From the NCBI GenBank assembly GCA_001600635.1, contig BCKL01000002.1, positions 1,243,425-1,307,424 on the forward strand: DNA of 64,000 nucleotides. Direction: 5' to 3'. Shown here one piece after another: positions 23,493 through 34,485 of this stretch. The stretch's first letter is position 1; every line of letters begins with the position of its first letter. The position numbers and the translations under genes are program-made. The stretch is from Leucosporidium creatinivorum. Lineage: Eukaryota; Basidiomycota; Microbotryomycetes; Leucosporidiales; Leucosporidiaceae. The notes beneath the pieces were generated by a model. That model had not been told where the DNA came from, made no database searches, and was given only the letters and a program-made list of their open reading frames with translations.

Positions 23493-24223
23493 CAATAGGC
23501 TACACCTCTCACCGCCCCTTGCTGCTGTATACTCAATGGTATCTTAGGCCGAGCTCAGCTTCCTCTCGTATCCACGCTGAGCCTGCGAGTGCTCGGGTCG
23601 GCCCGTGGTTAACAGAACTCGTCTGCTCGCCGACCGAACTTCGCCTGCGCCTCACACTCGCGCTCTTTCGTCTACCAACTCGATCTTTCAGGCTTAAGAC
23701 TTTGCAGCGCTCCCGTGCTCTCGTAAGACGTTGGCTCCCCTGCCACCTTCTCGAGTGAAGTTCGGACCTCGGCCGTCGGGAGAGGCTACGTCCCCGTGCC
23801 GTCGGGAGAGGCTACGTCCCCAGCCCAGTGCGAGGCCTTCTTGGCTCCCGTCTTGAGCACATACGTAGCTACTATAGCGTGAGTAACCCTCAGACCTTCG
23901 AGAGTCGTGCAAGCCGCTCACAGGTGCAGTGAGTGAGCGTCGAGCGAACGCCGAGATGGTGGGTCGAGACTGGCGGCCAGGGGAGCTTATTGCGGTCGAG
24001 CGTTGCGTACTGCATGCCTCATCATAGGTCAACAGGGAGTCTGTTTTCTCACACTAGATGCAGCTCATTAGACCCAAGGCAAGAGGCCGTTCGCAGACTT
24101 CACGGGAGGCATCAGAGATGGAGCAAAGCAAAGAGCGGCTCTCTATTAAAGGAATGCATAGAGTAACAAAACCGTAACGACACCACAAACACACCCTATC
24201 CTCCCTATAAGAAGCGACTCCGT
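23493..24223. other. Intergenic stretch with a short tandem duplication
   Basis: About 730 bases between the truncated transporter copy and the end of the intact transporter gene. Apart from the 26-base tandem duplication at 23773-23821 I see no gene or RNA. Short frames on both strands lack family resemblance. It includes the 3' UTR of the phosphate transporter. Confidence 0.5.
23773..23821. repeat. Two-copy tandem repeat
   Basis: The 23-base unit CCGTCGGGAGAGGCTACGTC-CCC occurs at 23773-23795 and again at 23799-23821, separated by GTG and without a mismatch. It is probably a recent slippage or duplication event. No function is visible. Confidence 0.9.
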
Positions 24224-26753
24224 TCAAGCGCGCTGCGAAGCGACGGGCGCCTTGACTGTGGGAGGGGAGAGGTCAGCGGCTTTGGGAGCAGCGGTAAGGG
24301 CTCGGTGCTTACTGAAATCGTCCTGGTCCTCGTTCGAGAGCTCCTCGAGCGACTTGCCCTTGGTCTCGGGGATGAGGAGGGTCGAGAAGATTCCAGTGAG
24401 CCTGCGAGGGGAGAAAGGTCAGTCTCGGTCGACGCTAGAGACTCGGGAGCAAGACGTACATGAAGAGGGCGAAGATCTGGAGGATGTGGGGCACAAAGGC
24501 GTTCTTTCCTCCACGGTCCTTGAGCCTGAAGGCCATGATCTGGGCGATGATGGCTCCGAACTTGCCGGAGGCGGCCGAGACTGTGAGGGGAGACGCCGGA
24601 GGTCAGCGGGGTGTCCACAGTGAAGCTACAGAGTGCAGGACTTGCTCCCATGTGCCGTAGATCGATACCTGGTCGGGAAGACTTCTCCGGGGACGACGAA
24701 GGTGGTGGTGTTGGGGCCGAAGTTTTGGAAGAAGTTGGTGAGGCAGTACAAAAAGACGAAAGCGCCGACGGCGTGTTCTTGAAGCTTGTGGTAGCCGAAG
24801 CCCTGTGCGAGAGGGAGAGAGCGCGAGGAAGAAGGAGAGGGAAAAGGAGCGCCGAGCACCGAGTCAGCTCCGGTTCGGTCGAAGGCGCCCACTGCAGCGA
24901 GACTATTGAACTCACCATGCAGCAAAGAGTGATGGTAAGCATGATGAAACCCATGAGCTGGATAGGCTTGCGTCCCCACGAGTCGATGAAGAGGAAGGAG
25001 ACCCAGTATCCGGGGATGAGTCCGGCGACCGAGAGGATGATGTTGCCAACGGAGAGGTTGTAGAGGGTCTGGAAACGAATGTGCTGGGGAGTTCCACCGG
25101 TGACGGTTCCGTAGCCGATGGCGCTGAGGATGATCCTGTGTGTGAAGAGTGAGGTGAGTTTGATGCTCGGCGCCGGCGCTCTCGATGCGCTGTGCAGCGA
25201 GATCAAAACGTACGAGGAGTTGAGTCCGAGTCCGTAGAAAGCGACATCGAGGGCGAACTAATGAGACGAGGAACAAGTCAGCTCAAGGCTCGCGAAATTG
25301 GCGGGCGAACGAGCAACTCACCCAAGACCAAGCAGCGCCGAGGAGGACCTTGCCGTTCTCCCACTTGCCGAAATGAGCAAAGAAGTCACGGCGGGAAGCG
25401 ACGGGAGCCTCAGCCTTGGCGATGACCGGCTGGTCGTAGTCGGCGACGTAGCCACCGGTCGAGAGGAAGGCGTCAACGTCGGTGGAAGCCTGCTTGACGT
25501 TGCGCTCGATGTCCATGGTGAAGCGAGGGGTCTATAGGTTGAGAGCAAGTCAGTGAAGAGGTCTAAGCGTTGAGCTGAAGACTGTAGCTCACCTCGGGAA
25601 GGGTAAGACGGAAGTAGAGAGCGATTCCACCGGGGACCGCACCGAGTCCGATGAGGAGACGCCAGCAGAAGTCGATGTGACGGGGGAAGTCGGCGGCTGT
25701 AGTAGAGAGAGAAGGTCAGCTGTCTGTTGTTGTCGCCCTGAAATGGACTCGGCGAAGCGCTAGCTCAGGCAGCGCCGGAAGGGAGAAGCGCCGAAACGGC
25801 GCCGAGGGGAAGGCGAGACTCACGATCAGCGAGGATCTGCTTCTTGAAGGCGGAGAGGACGACGAGGGAGACGAGAGCAGCCGAGAGCTGTCCCCATCCT
25901 TGCGAGGCGAAGACGGCGGTCATCATGCGTCCACGGATGCGGGTGGCAGCGAACTCGGAGGTGATGGTAGCCGAGAGAGGGTAGTCGCCTCCGATGCCAA
26001 GCCCCACTTCACGTTTTAAGATGTATTGAGTCAGCCTGGATGTCCCAGCAAGCGGCAGGAAGCCTCAGGAGGCAACGCCGAAGCGAATGGCCCGAAAAGT
26101 AGCCAAGGGGGCGAGAACTCACTGATGAAGCGCCACATGATGAGGACACCGATGAGAGACACGGCAGGTCCACGTCCCGCGACGGCCTGTCCGATAGTAG
26201 CGATGACTGAAGGGGAGAAGAGGCGAGATTAGCTTCCCGAACGCCGAACGTTGAGCGCCGAGAAGGGAAGGAAAACTCACTGATGATCATGAGCTCGATA
26301 CCGTACATCTTCTTGCGACCGTAAACATCGGCGAGGTATCCAAAGCCGAGCTGTCCGAAGAGGGTGCCGACGGGGGTGGCAACCTTGAGTCCGAGATCCT
26401 GGTTGGCGGCGAGCGAAGGAAGGCCGGAAGCGACCATGGGGCGGTAGACGTATCCGATCATGGTCGAGGCGAGGTTGATAGCAAAGATATCGTATGCATC
26501 GGTGTAGAATCCAACACCGGCAACCAAGCAGGCCTGAGTAACCGCGAAGGGAAGAGCGAGCACCGAGATCAGCTCCTGCACGTCGTAAAGCTACAGGGAA
26601 GCAGGGGGAGGTACACACCTTGACATGGAACCATCCAAACTTGGCGTTGTCAATCTCGGCGAGAGCAGCGCGCCTGCGAGCGTTGAGGTCGACGGCGCCC
26701 TCCGAGGTTCCCTTCTCGGAGGTAATCTCCTTGCCGGCGTGGAAGTCACTCAT
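24224..26753 (-). CDS. PHO84: PHO84-type high-affinity inorganic phosphate transporter
   Basis: Proton-coupled phosphate symporter of the major facilitator superfamily (PHS family), plasma membrane. The N-terminus is MSDFHAGKEITSEKGTSEG. The first membrane segments carry AGVGFYTDAYDIFAINLAS, then the MFS signature GYLADVYGRKKMYG, GLGIGGDYPLSA (the family's conserved GGDYPLSATI) and IRGRMMTAVF. After a cytosolic loop come SWFALDVAFYGLGLN, SFLFIDSWGRKPIQLMGF, NFGPNTTTFVVPGEVFPTRY and the exit IPETKGKSLEEL. Twelve membrane spans are expected. About eight introns occur; the last joins DDF to IKAPVASQRA before TGA at 24224-24226. The start is fixed by the ATG at 26751-26753, behind a C/T-rich leader. 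Promoter CACGTT boxes suggest Pho4-like phosphate control (inference). Confidence 0.93.
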
Positions 26754-27031
26754 GGTGGTGAAGTGAGAGGGGGGAAGGGGAAGGGGGGGAGAGAGCAAAG
26801 AGTGGACGAGTGAGGTGAAGGAAGGAGACCATCCCTCGCTTTCTCTTCGTCCATTTTGCTCTTGCTGCTCGCTGCACGTTCCACATCTCCTGTTCGCGCG
26901 ACCCCGCATCAAGGAAATCACTATTTGCGGAAAGCAGGCCAGGCCTCGTCGATGTGGGAAATCTCGCGTTCGCCCTCCCTCCCGCCTTCGTACGGAGGCA
27001 GTACACTGACTTTCGGCGTCGACACGGATTC
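26662..27031 (-). repeat. Direct repeat, intact-locus copy (PHO84 5' end)
   Basis: Partner of 23123-23492, same orientation. It covers codons 1 to about 30 of the phosphate transporter, its leader and about 280 bases upstream. The match stops abruptly on both sides, in the first exon at one end and after CGGATTC at the other. Confidence 0.88.
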
Positions 27032-28011
27032 TGCTGTCCTACAACTCTCACAGGCGCTCTTCCAACTCTCTCTCGTCTGCAAAACTCGCCGCTTCTCCAG
27101 CTTCTTCCCCGGACGATCTGGGGCTGGACTCCATCTCCGAACTGAGACAGCGGCGATTTCTGCCTTCTCAACTCAACGTGGCTCCCTGTTGAGCGTTGCA
27201 TATGATTTCGGCCTCCCCTTTCCCCTTCTCCCCGTCCTCGTTCTTTTTGCGGGTGCACACGACCAGCAGAGCTCGTCGCTGGTTGGTCCACCCCTCTCCG
27301 AGAGCCTGTCCAAACTCGCCGATCTGAAAACGGCCAACCGATGGATGGCATGCTTCCCCTTCGACAGCCAGACTGCACAGCTGCAAACGAGCATCAGATT
27401 CGCTGTACAACGTACAACGTGCGGCCCAATCGCCAACGTTGGCTCCTCAGCTCAACACGAGGAGTCGGGCCGAACTCGACCTAAAACTGCTTGAGCTACT
27501 GAGTTACACTAGCTCTGAGCTTTGCGATAAGTCCAAAGGACTCCTGAAGATAAGGAGATGGTCGGTACAGCTCTGGCGCAGTCCCTGTATGTACTCTCGG
27601 CGATGCAGTGCTAGCGGCGCTCGGCGCTCGTTTCTCGGCATGAGTAAGACTGCTTCTCAGTGGTGCAGAGGGGACGCAGGAGTCTGCCTTTACAAGCAGA
27701 GGGCCAATTGCATTGGGAGCCAGCATACCGCGAGCCCAAAGCCCCAAGTAGGGCTCAGAACTCCGAGATAGCAGATCTCGGCGAAGAGGGAAACGAGAGT
27801 CGCTGGAGCCTTCAACAGTCCCAGGCAGCTTCTGCAGCGCTCCTCGTTGGCACTAATCAAACTACAAATCACCTCGGCCTGCGGGCTCGGCTACAGGCCA
27901 AGAGACAGTCGCCTTTATCTCGGCGCTCCCACACCCCACCTCGAGTCGACATCGGGCGCGCGAACTTGCCTCCCACCTCTGCTCGACTGTCTGCTCTCTC
28001 GCGCGTGAAAG
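26754..28011. promoter_or_regulatory. Divergent promoter region, PHO84 and TRM7
   Basis: About 1.25 kb between two divergent genes. Three CACGTT-type boxes, the weaker Pho4 recognition form, lie on the transporter side: CACGTT at 26875-26880 and its reverse complement AACGTG at 27175-27180 and 27416-27421. The 40 bases before the transporter ATG are almost pure pyrimidine in the sense direction and so G-run-rich on the plus strand. I see no gene in this stretch. Regulation by phosphate is inference from box type and gene identity. Confidence 0.5.
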
Positions 28012-29465
28012 ATGGGCAAATCGAGTGCTCTTAAGCGTGATGTGTTCTTTAGGAGTGCAAAGGAAGAAGGTGAGCACCCTGATGTACCACAACAGCTCTG
28101 CAACAGCGCTGAGCTACATTTTCTCCCCACAGGCTATCGAGCTCGCTCAGCGTACAAGGTCGGCTCTTCAAAAGCTCCCAGCTAGCCCAGGAGGCCAACT
28201 AACATCTACAAATCGATTCTGCAGCTTTTGCACCTGGATGAACAGTTCAACATCTTTGCTGGAGTCGAGCGATGTGTCGACCTCTGCGCCGCTCCTGGCA
28301 GCTGGTCTCAGGTCCTCACCAAGAAGCTCAAGTAGGTCTACAGGCTCATAAACATTTCATCAACTAAACCCTAGCATCTCAACAGCGAGGACCGCCCTGC
28401 TGATGCGCCCGGCGCTACAATCGTCGCCGTCGACTTGCAGCCAATGGTGAGCTCTTCTCGGTCGTCCTTGGGTCGCATACTCACTCGCAAATCTTTCTTG
28501 AAAGGCCCCATTACCCGGCGTTATCGAGATCGAGGGCGACATCACCAAGACTAGGACAGCAGAGCAGATCATCGAGCACTTCAAGGGTGGACTGGCCGAT
28601 TTGGTCGTATGTGATGGAGCTCCCGATGGCGAGTCGCTATCATGAGGATGAGTAAAATCTCTGCTAACCCTCTCGCTTTGCAGTCACTGGCCTGCACGAC
28701 CTGGACGAGTTCGTTCAGGCTCAGCTTCTCCTCGCCGTGAGCTTCTCCGCTTCTCGGCTCTCGCTCGCCGACTCACTTGTCATACTACAGGCCCTCAACA
28801 TCACTCTGCACGTCCTGCGACCAGGCGGAACCTTCATCGCCAAGATCTTCCGCGGGCGGGACGTGACCCTGCTCTACGATCAGCTTCGGTGCTTCTTCGA
28901 ACGCGTGACTTGCGCAAAGCCTCGCTCCTCGCGTAACAGCAGTATGGGTGCGTTCTTATCCACGTCTTGAACCTAAGCTTGCGCTGACTCGTCCTACAGA
29001 GGCCTTCGTCGTCTGCGAGAACTTCCGCTCGGGCTTCTCGCCCGACCTCACCAAACCTCTCCTCGACTTTCCCTACTCCACCACTCCCGCCGACGCCAAT
29101 GCCACCCTCGGACCAGTCGGAGGTGACCGCAACGAACTCGTCGGCGACATGCGCATCATCTCCCCCTTCGTAGCTTGCGGCGACTTGAGGTGCGCCTCCC
29201 GCTCTCCCTCTCGCCGAGCTCAGCTGACGGCCGGTGACCTTTCAAAGCGGCTTCGACTCAGAGACCCACTACCCCTCATCAGCAACCACACCATTGACTG
29301 TCGACAGTACACCCATCCAACCTCCAACAGCGCCTCCCTATCGCCAATTTATGGAGTTGCGGAGGTGAGCTGCTCGCGCTGACTTAGCTCTGCTCATCTC
29401 TGACACACCCTCTCATCTCTTTTTGCAGAGGAGGAGCCTTCGACAAGTCTGCACCTGGCGTTTGA
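28012..29465 (+). CDS. TRM7: tRNA 2'-O-ribose methyltransferase Trm7/FTSJ1
   Basis: SAM-dependent methyltransferase of the RrmJ/FtsJ family acting on the tRNA anticodon loop. The start [20 protein letters not shown] is typical for Trm7. The catalytic K-D-K-E set is visible: K in YRARSAYK, D in [12 protein letters not shown] in [10 protein letters not shown], and E in [13 protein letters not shown], the last restored across an intron. The SAM site is [14 protein letters not shown]. About nine short introns are needed. One has the less usual donor GTCGGC at the AYK/LLHLDE junction, and the KKL/NEDRPA junction uses donor GTAGGT. The C-terminus is [11 protein letters not shown] before TGA at 29463-29465. 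The similar enzymes Spb1 and Mrm2 are less likely because the protein is short and lacks an Spb1 tail. Confidence 0.93.
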
Positions 29466-29647
29466 GCATCTCACCCTCCCTGTAATGTACCAGTCCGCCA
29501 GCGCAGCGTCGAGATTGGGAGAGAGCCGCGCTTCTCGCTTCTCACCTCGCCTGTTCTCTCTTTGCTCGTTGGTCACAAGGCGGTTGAGAAATGCTTGATA
29601 ATGATAAATGCGAGTCCGTCCTACTACCCTACACGTCTTCTCATCGT

Positions 29648-32620
29648 CTATGCTCCCGGCCCATCATAATCCATCCCTGCTCGGTCCGGTGCTGTTGGAG
29701 GGGAGGAGAGTTGAGAGTCAGTGGTGCTTCAGTAGCAGAAGCAGAGCCGAAACTCACACGAGCAGCGAGCCCACTCCAACGCCAACCGGAAGAAGTCTGC
29801 GAGTCGAATGAGGTCTCATCAGCGCCGAGTCGCAGAGAAGGCCATCGAAAGCGACCACTCACAAGCTTCCATATCGGCGTATCGCCAGTGCTTGACCGTA
29901 TATTCTTTGCCCTGGTCGGCAATCCTCTTGGCGAGGTCGTCGTGGGCATTGTGGCCTTCGAGTCCGCCCGAGAAGAAGGCCATGACGTCGAAGAGGTCGG
30001 TGTAGTCGACTTTGATGGGGATGTAGCTGTGAGAGAGAGTAAAGTGAGCGAGTGGGCGTGGCGAGAGGATCGGCACGCGACTTACTGTACCCAGGGAACG
30101 ATCCAGCCGGCATACCTGGGTGAGGGGAAGGAGATCAGCTCGTCGAGCAACGAAGGAACGGAGGGAGAAACTCACCACTCGGGGAAAATGGTGGTCTTGA
30201 GCACGACCGAGTTACTCGACAGCAGGCGATGGAAGCGACCACTCCATGCGTTGCCGTCGATATCGAGCAAGTACTTGTACTCGTTGGCCTGGTTCCATCC
30301 GAATCCCGGCTGGAAGTCGATCAAATCTCGCACCGCCCCACAGGATCCGTCCTCCTCGCTACACTGACCCGCCTTGCCCGTGAACGCAAAGTCGATATAC
30401 CGCTCCATCAACGCACTCGTCGAAACGTTATGCTCGGCAATGGCCTCGACGACCGCTCCCTCGCTCGTCTTCTTGGTCCCATCGAAGCGCACGAGCTTGG
30501 ACCCCAGCGTGTCCTTCGACATGAACCACAGTCGCACTCGTTGACTTGAGCGCCACCAGGTCCCTCGGTCGAACCAGACGCCGGTGGTCGTTCCGCGCCA
30601 GACGGCTCGGTTGTAGAGCTTCTTCTCCCAGACGGGGTCCCACTGCTCGTAGTCCCAGTATTGCTCAAGAGGGGTGAGGAGCATGTCGGAGTGCATGGTC
30701 GTCTTGGCGAAGGAGAAGAGGGGCTTAAGGATTTGGGGGCGGGCGCCGGGCCATGAGGTGAAGCCTGTGATAGAGCGAGGATGAGCTCGAGTGACACGGG
30801 AAAGATTCTCAGATAGAAGAGCGCACCATGAAGGTACTGCCACTCGGGGTTTTCGCACATGTCCATCGTCTTGAGGTGGTCGGCGATGTAGCTCGGCCCA
30901 GCGGGAAGCGAGCCAATCTCGAGACCGTCGTAGGTGCGGCGAAGGCGAGAGTTGGGAGGGCAGGCGAGAGGGAATCCCCAGAGGCTGCAAGGCGAGTCGA
31001 TCAGCATCATCGCGGAGAAGTTCGAGCAGGCCAGCTTCGCCATCTCCGAAACTCACGCAGCGTCCTCGTTGACACCATCGAGTTCTGGTTGTGTGAGATC
31101 TAGAAGGGTAGAGAGACCGATCAGCCTTCTCGTCCTTGGAGCTCGGCGAAGGGCTCCGAAACTCACAAACGCCCTTCTTAGCCGCCTCGACATGCCTCGT
31201 CCTCCCCCGCTCATCCATCATAATACTCGGCCCATCATGCGCACTCATCGTCACATTAACATCCGGTACCCACTGCGTCCACCTCTTCATCAACGCCGCC
31301 TGATCCTTGGCCCTCCCATCGTCCTTGTGCGCGCCCGTAATCGACACCTGACCGCCCTTGATGTTCATCGTGAAGGTCGAGGGATCGCGTTGGAGTGCTT
31401 CCGAGCGGTTTTGGAGCATCGAGGGGGGCATGGCGTAGAAGGGGAGGACGTCGGTGAAGGTCTGGTCGAATTCGTCGATGAGGATGACCTTGTTGGTTTG
31501 GGCGAAGCGGAACCTGAGCGAGAGATGGGAGGTTAGCGAATGGAAGTAAGACCGAGGGCAAAGTCAATGCAGCTCACCAATCGTCAAAGCCTCTCGGCGG
31601 CTTCCTCCCATGCCTCCGCTTGTACTCGCGCACGGCTTCCTCCAACGTCTTGCTCTGCCTCGCGAGCTTGTCCTCCCACTGCTTGGTCGCATTGTTGATG
31701 AGATCGAGGATAGGATGGCGCACACTACGTGGGGCAGCGCTGGCTGGAGGTTGAGGAAGGGGGTAGGAAACCGAGGAAGGGTCGAGGGAGGAAGGGTTGA
31801 GGTAGAGGTGACCCGACTTGTGGAGGGTGTAGTGGGCTGCAGAGCTGGATATGCTCTGGTCGTTCTGTAGAAGTGCAAGATCAGCAGGACGTCAAAGACA
31901 CGCGGAAGGCACGACGGGAAGCGCTCTACTCACGAAAGCAGTAGGCGAATCGCGAGACATGGTAGGGCCAAAGAGACCGCTCATGGCGAGAAACACGCCA
32001 ATGACGAACGAAGGGATGAGCATGATGGGATGTAGTCTTGCTCGCGAGCTGACGGGCCACCAGGTGCTCGACCCAGCGGCGCCGCCTCGAGGAGTCCGGT
32101 CGGCGTCGAGGGAATGGCGCGGCGAGTCGTCGACGAGGAGAGGTATCCGTACGGAGGCTCCGTTGTTGCCCTGCGTAGTACCTCCCGGCGGGTACTTCTC
32201 ATCGTCGGGAAAGTAGCCCTTGTCGCCTGGCGCCGAACGCGTCGACGAGTGATGAACTGGCAGCGCGCCGGGGCTGAGGCGGGGGCTGCCATCGCCTATA
32301 AAGTGATGGCGGGTAGGTGGGGATGATGCAGCTGCTGTACCGTCGCTTTCGAGCGTAAAGACGGGCGTCGACGGCTGGTGGTAGACTCCGCGCTGCATCA
32401 CGGAAGGAGGGGCAGGTCCTTGGCGGCGAGCTGAGAAGGCGCCAAAGTCGTTGGGAGCTGTAGGCGAGCGGGAAGCAAAGCCTGCAGGCGATAGCTGTTG
32501 GGCGTCGAAAGGGTCGGCGCCGTGCGGAACCGAGGTGGAGAGCGAAAGCGACGAGGAAGAAGCGTGAGAGGCGTGCGAAGAGGTTGAAGAGTTGCGCTTG
32601 CGGTAGGTACGATCGCTCAT
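29648..32620 (-). CDS. CAP10-like GT90 glycosyltransferase (xylosyltransferase-type)
   Basis: Type II Golgi-type membrane glycosyltransferase of the CAP10/GT90 family, whose Cryptococcus relatives include beta-1,2-xylosyltransferases of capsule and glycolipids. The N-terminal ~190 residues are Ser/Pro-rich and cytosolic, followed by an anchor (LHPIMLIPSFVIGVFLAMSGL). The catalytic part carries MCENPEWQYLHG, LYNRAVWRGTTTGVWFDR, WFMSKDTLGSKLVRFDG, KYLLDIDGNAWSGRFHRLL (the strongest family block, with the D-x-D-G-N core), SSNSVVLKTTIFPEW and HYIPIKVDYTDLFDVM. The ATG at 32618-32620 was chosen because it follows the divergent promoter and gives a Ser-rich start; an in-frame codon upstream is possible. 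The last intron (donor GTGAGT) leads to a short tail DYDGPGA. Donor sugar is inference. Confidence 0.9.
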
Positions 32621-32831
32621 CCAATTATGTACTTCTTTACGCCTTCGGTACGAGTCCTGCTCGTAAAGACCGGCGCGCCGAGTTGAAAGTCGAGAGATGA
32701 GGCGGGAGAATGACCGAGAATCCTCGCGAGAGCTCTCTTTCGCTCTTGCCGTTCGCTGCTCGTGTCTGCTTCTCTTTGCGCTCGTATCTTCGCTCCTGCT
32801 CAACAGTCAGCTACAGTCTCTGCTCTTCAAC
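32621..32831. promoter_or_regulatory. Compact divergent promoter, GT90 and Hikeshi
   Basis: Only 211 bases separate the two divergent start codons. They must contain both promoters and leaders. I see no clear TATA box. Confidence 0.5.
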
Positions 32832-33854
32832 ATGTAAGACGGTCCTCAGCAGCAGCAGAAGCGACGAGCGGAGCTGATCCTCCCCCACTTCGGTTTCCTC
32901 AGGTTTGCCTGCGTTGTTCCCGGCCGTATGGTGTAAGTCGGCTCGGCCGATATTCTGTAGAGCTCTGCTCACCCCTCGCTTCGCAGCCAACAAGCGACCC
33001 AAGTGCCAGAAGCACCGGAACGCTTCGTCGTCGCGCTGGACGATGCCGCTGCTCTCAACCACATCTCGGTGTTCATGACGGGTGCTGGTAGGCTTGAATC
33101 TGATTTGAGCAACATGTCCGAGCTCTGTGGAAGCTGACCAGCGCGTTCCTCCGCCTGCAGCTCCGCTCCCAGAAGGATACGCCGCGACAATCCATCTCGA
33201 AGCTCCGTGAGCTCCTCTCAGCTCACTTGCACCCGCAGAATACTCACCTACATTTCCGCTCCACAGAGGCAAAGGCTGGCAGCTCATCGGCTCGTTCGTC
33301 CTCCCTTTGTCTGCCTTCCACTCGCTCCCTTAACCTAACCTCACCCTTCGCAGGCTCTCCAACACCAAACCCTCCGCCATCTTCCGCCTCCGAGGGACCT
33401 TCATCCCCTCGACCAATGCCTCCTCCTTCAGCACCTCCACCCTCTCCACCTCCCACGCCAGCGCGACCCTCGGCATCCTCTGCGAGCCCGTCGCCTCGGT
33501 CGAAGCCCAAGTCGCCGCTCTCAGCTCCACGGCCACCGCGGCCAACCCCGCACAGAGTACAGCACTCGTCGTCGCTGGATCCAATGCACCGCCAGATCCA
33601 ATCGTGTTGGCGCAGAAGGTGGCCAAGAATCTGTTCAACGCGGTCGGCTCGTTTGCGCAAGGGGTGCAGGGCCCGGATGGCAAGATGATGTACGGAATTG
33701 ATCTGGCGGTCATTGAGAAGTGGTATAGGTGAGTTCCTGATGGCTGATGAGCTGTAGGGCGTTACCGAAGGCTGACCTCTACCTCGGCGTTCGCAGCAAC
33801 TTTGAGCGGAAGATCAAGACGGGAGGCGTGGCGTTCCTGCTGCAGGAGGATTAG
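32832..33854 (+). CDS. Hikeshi/OPI10 homologue, start codon split by an intron
   Basis: Nuclear carrier for Hsp70 after heat stress in animals; the yeast homologue Opi10 affects inositol regulation. The protein must begin MFACVVPGRMV, matching the family's MFGCIIAGRLV. AT lies at 32832-32833, the intron runs 32834-32902 (GTAAGA...TCAG), and G follows at 32903, so the ATG exists only after splicing. The next intron is 32933-32986. Later blocks are HISVFMTGAPLPEGYAATIH, GKGWQLIGSLSNTKPSAIFR (an intron with donor GTTCGT inside), and the C-terminal helices KVAKNLFNAVGSFAQG and VIEKWYSNFERKIKTGG before TAG at 33852-33854. Family identity is firm from first to last exon, which is what forces the split start. 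Confidence 0.88.
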
Positions 33855-34485
33855 TATGAGAGTATGGTCGAAATCGTATATGTTGTAAGCCACGCATCGA
33901 CCGAGCTTCTCTGAGCTGCTTTCCTTCGAGTCGCGCAGAGAAGAACCCGTCGGCCCTCGTCTTCCGCTTCTCGCTCGACGTGTACCGGTCCGACATCACT
34001 CGGCAACGCTTCGTGGTGCACCACAGGACCCTGCCCAGCCGTCAACGTCGGCTGCATCGCAACCTGGGATCGTCCCTCTTCGGCTTCGCAGGACGGCGCT
34101 TCGGCGGATGGCCTACTTTCCAGCATCGGCAAGGCTCATCAGCGGCTCTATGCCTCTATAATTCGAAGCTTGAACATCCGGTGGATGATGCTATCGCAGG
34201 CGAGTAAGAGGGCAACGATTCACTGGGTCGACTCGGCAGCCAGGCCCTAGAGACTTGATGACGGGAGAGCCTCTCGCAAGTGTGTCGAGGCGGCTCCCCA
34301 CATCGAACAGCTGGTTCCCCAGTGCTCCTTTGCTTCTTACATCTCGCTCGTCGACTCCATCATACACACTACCAGGTAAGCAGCCGCCTACAGCCTCAGC
34401 TCGCTCTCCTCCAGCTGACCTCCTGCCTCCCTCACCCCTCAACTCGGCTCTCATCTTCATCTCTCGTCGCCCTCAGCACACCATC
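33855..34485. other. Intergenic stretch
   Basis: About 630 bases between two plus-strand genes. Open frames exist on both strands, but none resembles a known protein or begins in a promoter-like context. I see no tRNA or repeat. Confidence 0.45.

Noticed and set aside
1-33854. Idea that the GT69, O-fucosyltransferase-like and GT90 genes form a capsule gene cluster
   Set aside because: They are spread over 30 kb and separated by unrelated genes (chromodomain protein, WOPR, RIF1, phosphate transporter), so linkage looks coincidental.
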